This document shows, in pieces, positions 10,870 through 18,440 of a DNA stretch of 64,000 nt (positions are counted from its first letter, which is position 1; each line of letters starts with the position of its first letter). The stretch is taken from assembly GCA_020831765.1 (NCBI GenBank), contig JAFIFY010000059.1, positions 62,001-126,000 on the forward strand, given 5' to 3'. Both the position numbers and the translations under genes were made by a program. This stretch comes from Phycisphaeraceae bacterium (lineage in GTDB: Bacteria; Planctomycetota; Phycisphaerae; Phycisphaerales; Phycisphaeraceae). Below the pieces are notes generated by a model, which saw only the letters and a list, made by a program, of their open reading frames with translations, searched no databases and was not told where the DNA came from.

Positions 10870-12009
10870 CTACGCGGCCACGCGCCGAAGTAGCGAGATG
10901 AACTGCATCACCTCAGCTTCAGCGTTCGCGTTCTTCCGCTCTTGACCGCCTGCCAGAACGCTCTGCACAATCGCCGCGCGTTCGGATATCTGTCCAAAGC
11001 CGTAGGTCGCGCCACTGCCCTTGATCGCCAGGCAGGCGCGCCTGAGCGTTTCGTGGTCCTGCTTGCTCCAAGCCTGCTCGATCGACTCGGCCAGTTCCTT
11101 GACCTGCTGGGCGTATTTCTTCAGCAACGGAGCAAGCTCCGCTTTGCCGGCCAGGGAAGACCGGACTTCTCCGCCGCTCGACTCCGAAGCTTCAAGCAAT
11201 TGTCCGGCCAGTTCCTGGAGCTGCCGGGGTTCGTAAGGTTTCTGAAGAAACGCGCATGCGCCCGCCTCGATCGCTTTATGCTGGTCCTCGGGACACTCGC
11301 TGGCGGAGATCGCGGCGATGGGACCGCTGAATCCTTTATTGCGCAGTTGCTGGATCAGATCGGCGCCATGGGTTCCACCCAGCAGTAGATCAACGATCGC
11401 GAAATTCGGCGAAGACTCTCGAACCGCCTTGATCGCCGAATTGGCATCCTTTGCCCGGAGGATCTTCAACCCGGATATTTCAAGCCAATGTGAAGCCAGA
11501 TCCAGATCGAGATCAAGGTCATCCACGACCAGGCACATTCCCGAAAGTTGGGTGTCGATCGTGTCCAGGACGACAAGCTTGTCCTGATCTTTCCTGGTCA
11601 CGCTGACCAGTTGGCGGATATCCAGCAGGCTATCGGTCCGAACCCCCAACTCATGAAACGGTCCCGTGATGTGACGGCAGAAGCGAACCGTCCCCGGATA
11701 GGTTTTCGTTCCGCCTCGCAACAGCGGTGCGACGATCTCGATCCGACTGCCGCTGTAGGCGAAACGCTCGTGAAGGATGCTAAAGCCGTTCTGGCTCACA
11801 TTTCTGGCAAAGACGTTGAATCCCTGCCGATTGCCGCCCGGCTGGGTGATCCATGCCACCATCGGTTTGAACATGGCAATCCGAAGACCCCGGCGTTCTT
11901 TTTCGATGGCTCCAGGACTCTCTCCGTTTTCAAGGTGAAGCAGGAGTTTTCGGAGTTGCTGGTGATTGGTGTTTAAGGTTCGAAGCGTCGTATCGAACGG
12001 CTTGGACAT
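10870..12009 (-). CDS. PilZ-receiver-degenerate Hpt signalling protein
   Basis: A 379-residue cytoplasmic protein with three signalling modules. Residues about 36-135 are a PilZ domain, a cyclic-di-GMP binder: KERRGLR supplies the arginine motif and ARNVSQNG the (D/N)xSxxG motif. Residues 155-270 are a receiver domain with acidic DD at 163-164, phospho-acceptor Asp207 in FAIVDLLLG and Lys257 in FLQKPYE. Residues 285-379 resemble an Hpt domain (RACLAIKGSGATYGFGQI), but the phospho-acceptor histidine expected three residues before Lys330 is Leu327, so it probably cannot relay phosphate. The ATG at 12009 directly follows AGGGG. It may integrate c-di-GMP and a phosphorelay; the partner kinase is not in the window. 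Confidence 0.85.
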   Translation of the reverse strand: MSKPFDTTLRTLNTNHQQLRKLLLHLENGESPGAIEKERRGLRIAMFKPMVAWITQPGGNRQGFNVFARNVSQNGFSILHERFAYSGSRIEIVAPLLRGGTKTYPGTVRFCRHITGPFHELGVRTDSLLDIRQLVSVTRKDQDKLVVLDTIDTQLSGMCLVVDDLDLDLDLASHWLEISGLKILRAKDANSAIKAVRESSPNFAIVDLLLGGTHGADLIQQLRNKGFSGPIAAISASECPEDQHKAIEAGACAFLQKPYEPRQLQELAGQLLEASESSGGEVRSSLAGKAELAPLLKKYAQQVKELAESIEQAWSKQDHETLRRACLAIKGSGATYGFGQISERAAIVQSVLAGGQERKNANAEAEVMQFISLLRRVAA

Positions 12010-12299
12010 CCCCTGGCTCCCATGCTCGGCCGACCCGGAAGCGAACAAGAACCGGCTGGTTATCGTCACCGCGACACAGATGACTAGGTAATCTTGTTCC
12101 AAATGGCCTATCGTCAGGAAACACGGATCGCATAATGGTTGCTTCCCGCCGAATGCCGATTGGACCATTCCGGATTGTGCTTGAAGCCCGAATACGTCCG
12201 ATTATCGTTAGGAATGACAGAGTTATCGGTCGCCGTTGAGGCCCGGTCCGGCCCGGATGACCCCGCAAGAATAAGTCCGTACCAGGGAATCCCACACCG

Positions 12300-13832
12300 T
12301 TGATCACGCTTGACCACCTGCTCAGGAAGCTGGATGCCCGGCCGCACGGCCGCGCGGGTGACGCCGGCGCGAAGGTGAGCACCATCTGCGATGACTCTCG
12401 GCAAGTCACGCCCGGATGCGCCTTTATCGCACGGCAGGGGGTCGGCGAATCGGGTCAGCATTACATCGGCCACGCCATCGAGCGGGGCGCGGCGATCATC
12501 CTGGCATCACGGCCGCCTTCGACCGATGAAGCTTCCGGCATCAACTGGATCGAGGTTCCGGGCCTGGACACCTCCAGGACCGCACTGATCGCTTCACGCT
12601 TTTTCGATCATCCCGGCGACAAGCTCCACATCATCGGAATCACCGGCACCAACGGAAAGACCACCACGGCCTGGCTGGCGCGGCAGATACTCGAGAGGTC
12701 CGGCGTTCGCTGCGGTCTCATGGGAACGGTGGCCAACGATCTGGGCGATGGTCCGGTCGCCGCGGCTTTGACCACGCCCGGCCCCATCGAGCTTCATCGC
12801 ATGCTGGCGCAAATGGTGGAGCGCGGCTGCCGCGCGGCGGCGTGCGAGTTCTCCAGCCATGGTCTGAGTCAGGGGCGTGTGGATCATCTTGCGATCGACA
12901 GCGCCGTCTTCACCAATCTGACCGGCGATCATCTGGACTATCACGGGGATATGGCATCGTATGCCCGGGCCAAGGCGCGGCTGTTCGATGGGTTATCCCG
13001 CCAGGCTCTGGCGGTGGTCAACGCGGATGATCCGGCCTCGGAAACGATGCTCGAGCGTTGCCAGGCACGCATCCTCCGGACGAGCGTTCGTGGCGACGGG
13101 CGGGCCCAGTTGCGGGCCAGCGAGATCCGCATGCGGCTGGATGGGTTTGATGCCCGGTTCATTGGCCCCTGGGGCAGCCGTCCCATCCGCGCGAAGCTGG
13201 TCGGCGAGCATAACGTGAGCAATCTGCTCCAGGCCCTGGGAGCGGTCGGCGCGATCGTCGATCTGACCGAATCGCTCCAGGCCGTGATTGATGAGCTGGC
13301 TTCGGCTCCCGGACGGCTTGAACCCGTGACGCCCCCGGCCGATGCCCCGGGGATCGACTCCGCCCGCCTGCCGACGGTCCTGGTGGATTACGCCCACACG
13401 GATGATGCGTTGGCCAACGTGCTGACGACGCTGCGGGGGGTCAAGCGCAAGGAAAGCCGGCTGTGGGTGGTCTTCGGCTGCGGGGGTGATCGCGATCGCA
13501 CCAAGCGGCCTCGCATGGCCAAGGTCGCCTGGCGTCTGGCCGATCAGGTGGTTGTGACCAGCGACAACCCGCGCACCGAGCCGCCCGAACAGATCATCGA
13601 GGAAATACTGGCTGGATTGCCCGCCCAGGGCGACTCGGGCCGCCTTATGGTCGAGCCGGATCGAGCCGTGGCGATCGAGCAGGCCGTGGCCGGGGCGACG
13701 GCGGGTGATCTGGTGCTGATCGCCGGTAAGGGCCACGAATGTGAGCAGATCATCGGCCGGGAACGTATCGTGTTCGATGATCGCATCCATGCCGCTGATG
13801 CCCTGAAGCGAAGGATCAACACGGTCGGCTGA
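12300..13832 (+). CDS. murE: UDP-MurNAc-L-Ala-D-Glu:meso-diaminopimelate ligase
   Basis: MurE adds the third amino acid to the peptidoglycan stem peptide in the cytoplasm, using ATP. The 510-residue product has the N-terminal UDP-binding segment (TICDDSRQVTPGCAFIARQG), the ATP loop GITGTNGKTTTAW near residue 115, the FTNLTGDHLDYHG motif and a C-terminal ligase domain with VDYAHTDDAL and TSDNPRTEPP. The DNPR motif is the one linked to meso-diaminopimelate rather than lysine selection. The start is a TTG with AGGGAA about ten bases upstream; no ATG precedes the conserved N-terminus. It heads a mur cluster with murF and mraY, separated from murF by 116 bp that hold a purine-rich repeat. Confidence 0.96.
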   Translation: MITLDHLLRKLDARPHGRAGDAGAKVSTICDDSRQVTPGCAFIARQGVGESGQHYIGHAIERGAAIILASRPPSTDEASGINWIEVPGLDTSRTALIASRFFDHPGDKLHIIGITGTNGKTTTAWLARQILERSGVRCGLMGTVANDLGDGPVAAALTTPGPIELHRMLAQMVERGCRAAACEFSSHGLSQGRVDHLAIDSAVFTNLTGDHLDYHGDMASYARAKARLFDGLSRQALAVVNADDPASETMLERCQARILRTSVRGDGRAQLRASEIRMRLDGFDARFIGPWGSRPIRAKLVGEHNVSNLLQALGAVGAIVDLTESLQAVIDELASAPGRLEPVTPPADAPGIDSARLPTVLVDYAHTDDALANVLTTLRGVKRKESRLWVVFGCGGDRDRTKRPRMAKVAWRLADQVVVTSDNPRTEPPEQIIEEILAGLPAQGDSGRLMVEPDRAVAIEQAVAGATAGDLVLIAGKGHECEQIIGRERIVFDDRIHAADALKRRINTVG

Positions 13833-13844
13833 CGCCGGAGTTGG

Positions 13845-13865
13845 TAGAAAGTAGAGAGTAGAGAG
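13845..13865 (+). repeat. Purine-rich interspersed repeat, copy 1
   Basis: A 21-bp stretch beginning TAGAAAGTAGAGAG is identical to 33705-33725. Here it continues as a GTAGAGA-type microsatellite and GGAGAGGAGAGAGGAGAG tract to about 13890, between murE and murF. It is followed by a pyrimidine-rich stretch. Confidence 0.85.
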
Positions 13866-13948
13866 TAGAGAGTGGAGAGGAGAGAGGAGAGCGTCGATCG
13901 GTCCTTTCTTCTCTCTGCCTTCTCGCACCCTTTTTTGGACCGGACTCA

Positions 13949-15508
13949 ATGCCACAGGTCTGGACGCCTGATGAACTGCGATCAATCACCGGCGGTCGGT
14001 GGTTGCGCCCGTTGCGTGGGCAATCCATCCAGCCGCGCGGCTGGAGGATCGATTCCAGAACCATTGAACCGGGTGATGTTTTTCTGGCATTCCCCGGCCG
14101 GAACGTCGATGGTCACAATTTTCTCGATGATGCGGCCAGGCGAGGTGCCGGTCTGGCGATCGTCGAGCGGCCGGTTGCCCCGGCTTCCGATCCGGCCAAT
14201 GGCATGGGCGTATTGCATGTCGATTCGACCCAGGACGCCCTGACGGCCATCGCCGGCCAATGGCGCACGCGCCTGGACCCGCGGCCGATCCGCATCATCG
14301 CGGTGACCGGTTCCAACGGGAAGACCACTCAACGCAACCTGATCGATGGCGTGCTGGCTTCGGCAAAGTCCGGACGCCAGGCCCAGGGCAGCTTCAACAA
14401 TCATCTGGGTGTCCCATTGACCCTGCTTCTGGCGCAGCCTGAGGATGATTATCTGGTGGTCGAGCTGGGCATGAATCATCCCGGTGAGATCGCCGCGCTG
14501 GCCGGGTGGGTTCGCCCGCACATCGGAGTCATCACAAGCATCGGTTCAGCGCATCTGGGCCTGATGGGAAGCCTCGATGCGATCGCAAGGGAGAAGAGTT
14601 CGTTGCTCGACCATCTGGCCCCGCACCCGGAAACCGGCCACGCCCTGGCTCTGCTTCCGCGTTCCCAGCGACGCCCGTGGGTCGGCCGAACGTATCCTCA
14701 ATGGCTGGTGACCGAGACCACTCCACAGCCCTTCAACTTCCAATCCACCGCCGAGGGTACTTCGGTGGTGATTGATGAAGCGCCGTTTGAAGCCGCCCTG
14801 CACGGCGACTTCATCGCCGATTATATCTGGAACGCATGGCGCATCGGGCGGGAACTGGGGCTGGAGACCGCGAAGATCGCCGAGGCCGTCCGGGCGATCC
14901 GGCCGATGGCGATGCGGATGGAAATCCGCCGGATTCCCTGGAAAAACGGCCATGTCGAGATGATCCTGGATTGCTACAACGCCAGCCCGGACTCGATGCG
15001 CAAGGCCCTGGCATTGCTGGCGACGCGTGGCGACCATGATCTTGAGCCGGGCGGGGGTGACGGTGCTGATCGCCGTGTCACGGGCCGCCGCATCGCGGTG
15101 CTGGGTGACATGCTCGAGCTCGAGGCATTCAGCGAGCGTGAGCATATTGAGCTGGGGCGACTCGCGGCCGAGGCAAAGCTGGATATCCTTATAACAGTTG
15201 GTCAAGCTTCACGAGCGACCGGACATCACGCCGCGGCCTGCGCCCGGAAGCTGGGAAGGCGTCTGGCGGCCGAGCATCATCGGACGCTCGATGAGCACGT
15301 GCCTGGCGGGATACTGGATCGATTGAGTGCCGGCGATCGCATCCTGATCAAGGGTTCTCGCGGCATGAAGCTTGAGCGGCTGGCCACGGCGATGGAAGCC
15401 CGGTCGGCCGCGCTTGGGCGAACTGAAGCCGACCAACCCAAGAGCGGGACACGGTCGTCCCCGCGCGGCCACATGGATGTGGAAGGCGAATCGTGCTTTA
15501 CGTCCTGA
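13949..15508 (+). CDS. murF: UDP-MurNAc-tripeptide:D-Ala-D-Ala ligase
   Basis: MurF adds the D-Ala-D-Ala dipeptide to UDP-MurNAc-tripeptide, the last cytoplasmic precursor step. The 519-residue product has the N-terminal RIDSRTIEPGDVFLAFPG segment, the ATP loop VTGSNGKTTQRN near residue 125, NNHLGVPLTLL, the VVELGMNHPGEI motif, and the C-terminal DCYNASPDSMRKAL and VLGDMLELEAFS motifs. All are standard for the family. The last 35 residues after the ligase core are unrelated and disordered-looking. The ATG at 13949 is the only start before the conserved region. Its 3' end overlaps the mraY start by 16 bases, implying translational coupling. Confidence 0.96.
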   Translation: MPQVWTPDELRSITGGRWLRPLRGQSIQPRGWRIDSRTIEPGDVFLAFPGRNVDGHNFLDDAARRGAGLAIVERPVAPASDPANGMGVLHVDSTQDALTAIAGQWRTRLDPRPIRIIAVTGSNGKTTQRNLIDGVLASAKSGRQAQGSFNNHLGVPLTLLLAQPEDDYLVVELGMNHPGEIAALAGWVRPHIGVITSIGSAHLGLMGSLDAIAREKSSLLDHLAPHPETGHALALLPRSQRRPWVGRTYPQWLVTETTPQPFNFQSTAEGTSVVIDEAPFEAALHGDFIADYIWNAWRIGRELGLETAKIAEAVRAIRPMAMRMEIRRIPWKNGHVEMILDCYNASPDSMRKALALLATRGDHDLEPGGGDGADRRVTGRRIAVLGDMLELEAFSEREHIELGRLAAEAKLDILITVGQASRATGHHAAACARKLGRRLAAEHHRTLDEHVPGGILDRLSAGDRILIKGSRGMKLERLATAMEARSAALGRTEADQPKSGTRSSPRGHMDVEGESCFTS

Positions 15509-16680
15509 TCGAACCCAATCTCCCATGGCTCCAGGCACGCGGTCTGGGGTTCCTGCGTGTCTTCACCTTTCTCGAATTTCGAATGGTGCTGGCGGTGATC
15601 CTCGGCTTTGCCACCGTCATACTGCTGGGGCCGCGCGTGATTCATCGGCTCCGACAGTTGAAAATCCAGGATAACCCTGAATTCTTCAACGCCGATCTCA
15701 ACGAACTGACCCACAACAAAAAGGCCACGCCCACCATGGGCGGCATCCTCATCGTCGGGGCGATCTTCCTGAGCGTCATCCTGCTGGCCGACCTGCGCAG
15801 CTTTTACACCCACATGGCCCTGGTATGCCTGATCTGGCTGGGCATCGTCGGCGGCGTGGATGATTATCTGAAGCTGACCATCGCCAGCCGCCGGCCCGGC
15901 TCACGCCAGGGGCTGTATTCATGGGAAAAAATGATCTATCAACTCGGGCTGGCCCTGGTGCTGGGCGTCTTCATCCTGCTCCATGGCCGAAACCTGGATC
16001 AGGCCGGCCAGCAGATGGCCTTCTGCCTGAACATCCCATTCCAGCGAACGTGGTTCTGGAGCGAAGCGACGCGAAGTTTCGTCGTCAGTGACAGCCTGAT
16101 CATTCTTCCCGCACTGATCTTCATCGTGATCACGATCTTCGTCATCACCGGTGCTTCGAACTCGGTGAACCTGACCGACGGCATGGATGGCCTGGCTTCG
16201 GGCATCACCGCCATCTGCGCGTTCGCCTTCATGCTGCTGGCCCTGTTCGCCGGAAACGAGGAAAGCGCCAAGCGGCTGCTGATTCCCTTCATCCCGGCCT
16301 CCGGTGATCTGTCCATCGTCGCCGGCGCCATGGCCGGGGCGTGTCTGGGTTTCCTGTGGTTCAACTGCCACCCCGCCCAGGTATTCATGGGCGATACCGG
16401 TTCGCTGCCGCTGGGCGGGCTGCTGGGTTACATCGCCGTGGTGATCCGCCAGGAATTCCTGCTGCTGATCATCGGCGGCATCTTCGTGATGGAAACGGTT
16501 TCGGTCATGATGCAGGTGGGTTACTTCAAGGCGACCAAAGGCAAGCGGATCTTCCGCATGGCGCCGATCCATCACCATTTCCACCTCTCCGGCTGGACCG
16601 AGCAGCAGGTGGTGGTCCGCTTCTGGCTCATCACCGCCATTCTCGCCGCCATCGCCCTGGCCACGATCAACCTGCGGTGA
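15493..16680 (+). CDS. mraY: Phospho-N-acetylmuramoyl-pentapeptide transferase
   Basis: MraY transfers phospho-MurNAc-pentapeptide to undecaprenyl phosphate at the inner membrane, making lipid I. The 395-residue product is polytopic (about ten membrane segments). It carries the family motifs KATPTMGG, the Asp pair in VDDYLKL, NLTDGMDGLASG, FMGDTGSLPLGG and the APIHHHFHLSGW histidine motif. Start is GTG with GGAAGG seven bases upstream, inside the murF 3' end. The last 47 bases of the gene plus 4 beyond are repeated at 17494-17544, bracketing a toxin-antitoxin module. Confidence 0.97.
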   Translation: MLYVLIEPNLPWLQARGLGFLRVFTFLEFRMVLAVILGFATVILLGPRVIHRLRQLKIQDNPEFFNADLNELTHNKKATPTMGGILIVGAIFLSVILLADLRSFYTHMALVCLIWLGIVGGVDDYLKLTIASRRPGSRQGLYSWEKMIYQLGLALVLGVFILLHGRNLDQAGQQMAFCLNIPFQRTWFWSEATRSFVVSDSLIILPALIFIVITIFVITGASNSVNLTDGMDGLASGITAICAFAFMLLALFAGNEESAKRLLIPFIPASGDLSIVAGAMAGACLGFLWFNCHPAQVFMGDTGSLPLGGLLGYIAVVIRQEFLLLIIGGIFVMETVSVMMQVGYFKATKGKRIFRMAPIHHHFHLSGWTEQQVVVRFWLITAILAAIALATINLR

Positions 16681-16684
16681 TGGC
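16634..16684 (+). repeat. 51-bp direct repeat, left copy (mraY 3' end)
   Basis: The left copy covers the last codons and stop of mraY plus TGGC. It matches 17494-17544 at 49 of 51 positions (differences at 16641/17501 and 16650/17510). The pair brackets the toxin-antitoxin genes. Confidence 0.92.
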
Positions 16685-16764
16685 TTGGATGATCGCGTCG
16701 AGCGCGGCGATGGTGAATGTTTCAAGGTTGGGCAAGCGCGGCTGAAACGTTGATCGGTACAGCT

Positions 16765-17076
16765 TCACACCAGAGCCACGGATAGCCGCCGGCCGATCGC
16801 ACGAGCCGCTTTATCCAGAGTCTGGAGGGTTACGTTCTCGTTGTGAGGGTCGATTAGCCGTTCGAGTGCGGAGCGCGATGTCCGCATGCGCCGGGCCATC
16901 TCGGTCTTGCTCAGGCGCTCCTTCTCCATCGCCTGACGGATTTGATCGGCCAGCACGCGCTTGGTCGCGGCGAGTGTCGCCTCCTCGTAGAGCCCTTGTT
17001 CATCCAGGAACGAATCGAACGATGAGCCCAGGGGCGAAGCCCGTTTCTTTGTATTCGAGTTCGAAGCCATGGTCAT
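16765..17076 (-). CDS. XRE-family antitoxin
   Basis: A 103-residue protein with a helix-turn-helix in its C-terminal half (KERLSKTEMARRMRTSRSAL then ERLIDPHNENVTLQTLDKAA) is the typical DNA-binding antitoxin partner of Gp49/HigB-like toxins. ATG at 17076 is chosen because AGGAAAGG lies just upstream and because the ATG overlaps the toxin stop as ATGA. An ATG two codons later is also possible. The gene order toxin-then-antitoxin is the higBA arrangement. The protein presumably neutralises the toxin and represses the shared promoter upstream of 17435. Confidence 0.88.
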   Translation of the reverse strand: MTMASNSNTKKRASPLGSSFDSFLDEQGLYEEATLAATKRVLADQIRQAMEKERLSKTEMARRMRTSRSALERLIDPHNENVTLQTLDKAARAIGRRLSVALV

Positions 17077-17435
17077 TGCCTTTCCTGCTTCAGTGCATCG
17101 AAGATTTCCCGCATGCGTCGGCGCGCAAGCGCCAGATCCTGTGGCGGCGTTCTGGGTTGCTTCTTGATGAAACCGTGCAGCAACCACATCGAATCATCGG
17201 CAATGCAAAACAGCACACGGGCGATGCGTTGGTCAAGCGCGCTGCGAACCTCCCAGAGCCCATCGCCCATGGGTCGGCACACCGGCAGCCCAACCGGCCA
17301 TCCAAACTCGACCGTCTTGATGTCTGTGCCGATCGCCAGACGATCCCGGCGTGAGAGCGAAAGCAGCCATTCACGGACCGGCTCCTTTCCGCTTGGCTGC
17401 CGGTAGAACCGCACGGTGATCCGCTTTTCGCTCAT
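17073..17435 (-). CDS. HigB/RelE-like toxin of phage Gp49-like family
   Basis: This 120-residue protein matches the phage-derived Gp49-like (DUF891) toxin pattern: VRFYRQPSGKEPVREWLLSL, then MGDGLWEVRSAL, RIARVLFCIADD, WLLHGFIKKQPRTP and a basic helix LALARRRMREI. The family folds like RelE and, where tested, cleaves mRNA on the ribosome. The stop overlaps the antitoxin ATG by four bases, so the two are translationally coupled. The module lies between two copies of the mraY 3' end, which suggests acquisition by insertion. Confidence 0.9.
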   Translation of the reverse strand: MSEKRITVRFYRQPSGKEPVREWLLSLSRRDRLAIGTDIKTVEFGWPVGLPVCRPMGDGLWEVRSALDQRIARVLFCIADDSMWLLHGFIKKQPRTPPQDLALARRRMREIFDALKQERQ

Positions 17436-17493
17436 ATGCCCAGTTGTACCACTTATGGTACGGCCCGGGCAAGCTGAAATCCATCCTTGCCCG

Positions 17494-17544
17494 CCGCCAT
17501 CCTCGCCGCGATCGCCCTGGCCACGATCAACCTGCGGTGATGGC
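17494..17544 (+). repeat. 51-bp direct repeat, right copy
   Basis: Near-identical copy of the mraY 3' end (see 16634-16684), outside any gene, just upstream of the toxin gene on its promoter side. It has no coding role here and is best read as a duplication or attachment scar. Confidence 0.92.
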
Positions 17545-17581
17545 CGGTAAAGCTCGACGGCTCCTTACCTCGGCTTGGTGT

Positions 17582-18229
17582 TCACCGATCGAACCAGCGG
17601 TCGCTCAGGGTTTCGGTGAGGGAGGTGTCCGGGTCGTAGCGTGGCCGATGGGCTTCAGAGTCCTGCGGATCGGCATCGAACCAATCCCGCTGTCGGCGGT
17701 ATTGGTGTTTGACCAGCATGCAGACCGGGCTGAGCAGCCAGACCAGGCCGATCAGGCTGATCATGCCCACACGGAGATAGACCTCATCCGCGCGATCGGC
17801 GTGGTAAGTCGACGTGGTGACGATGCTCGGGTCCACCCGGCTGACCAGGACTTCAAGCGGCCAGTTCCGCCGCTGCATCGCATAGTGTGCGTTGCCTTCG
17901 GCGCCGCAATGGCTCATCCGACAGCGATACTTGACCGGCGAGGTGTAGGTCCGGCCGTCGAACTGGTAGGTCACATCCAGCCAGACCGCATGCCGATATT
18001 CCTGCCGGGTTAGGCCGTGATGCTCACCGCCGAACCGCGACCAGTCGCGCCGAACCACGGCGGACAGCGGGACCGCGTGTACCGGCACGAAATCCGAAGC
18101 GCGCGAGAATGCCACCGGCCAATCCTCCCTGGCCTGGATCGCGCCGTAGGCGAACCAGCCGATCACACCGCCAATGATCAGCCAGATCAGAATGCCCATT
18201 CCCCAGCCGCGCTCGGCCTGATCGTCCAT
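17582..18229 (-). CDS. DUF3592-like two-pass membrane protein
   Basis: About 215 residues with a membrane segment near the N-terminus (GMGILIWLIIGGVIGWFAYGA) and a second near residue 160 (GMISLIGLVWLLSPVCMLV). Between them lies an extracytoplasmic domain of about 100 residues with VWLDVTYQFDGRTYTSPV and a basic YRCRMSHCG segment. That layout resembles DUF3592 proteins, whose function is unknown. The C-terminal tail is acidic and cytoplasmic. ATG at 18229 has GAGG at good spacing; an ATG one codon earlier is equally possible. It has no obvious operon partner. Confidence 0.7.
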   Translation of the reverse strand: MDDQAERGWGMGILIWLIIGGVIGWFAYGAIQAREDWPVAFSRASDFVPVHAVPLSAVVRRDWSRFGGEHHGLTRQEYRHAVWLDVTYQFDGRTYTSPVKYRCRMSHCGAEGNAHYAMQRRNWPLEVLVSRVDPSIVTTSTYHADRADEVYLRVGMISLIGLVWLLSPVCMLVKHQYRRQRDWFDADPQDSEAHRPRYDPDTSLTETLSDRWFDR

Positions 18230-18303
18230 CATCCACCTCACCCAGATGCGAATGCCACATCACCCGACAAGCGGGGTTATCGGCCCGTGAGTGAGGCAAC
18301 ATA

Positions 18304-18409
18304 AGCCGGCAGGGCGGAAACCTGCCCGCGGAAAGCGGGTTTGAGGAGACGACCAGCAGGGTGCCACAGCGGCCGGCTCCAAGCTCCTGGACTTGGCCCC
18401 GCCGCTGTG
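18304..18409 (+). other. Structured intergenic element, possible small RNA
   Basis: The 211-bp gap between two minus-strand genes holds several nested perfect inverted repeats: AGCCGGC (18304-18310) with GCCGGCT (18372-18378), CCCGC-GGAAA-GCGGG (18325-18339, followed by TTT), CACAGCGGC (18365-18373) with GCCGCTGTG (18401-18409), and CCAAG/CTTGG inside the last. No open frame with a start is convincing. It could be an RNA element or a small mobile repeat; I cannot match it to a named RNA family. Confidence 0.4.
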
Positions 18410-18440
18410 CAGATCATATAAATGTTTTGATAACAAATGC

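Noticed and set aside
16678-16780. Protein-like minus-strand reading LPNLETFTIAALDAIIQAI between mraY and the antitoxin
   Set aside because: No start codon, overlaps the antitoxin 3' end in another frame and antisense to mraY; it could be a remnant, but there is too little to call.
18240-18440. RNase P RNA-like CCGGCTTAT on the minus strand
   Set aside because: The 200-bp gap is too short and the other conserved RNase P segments are missing.
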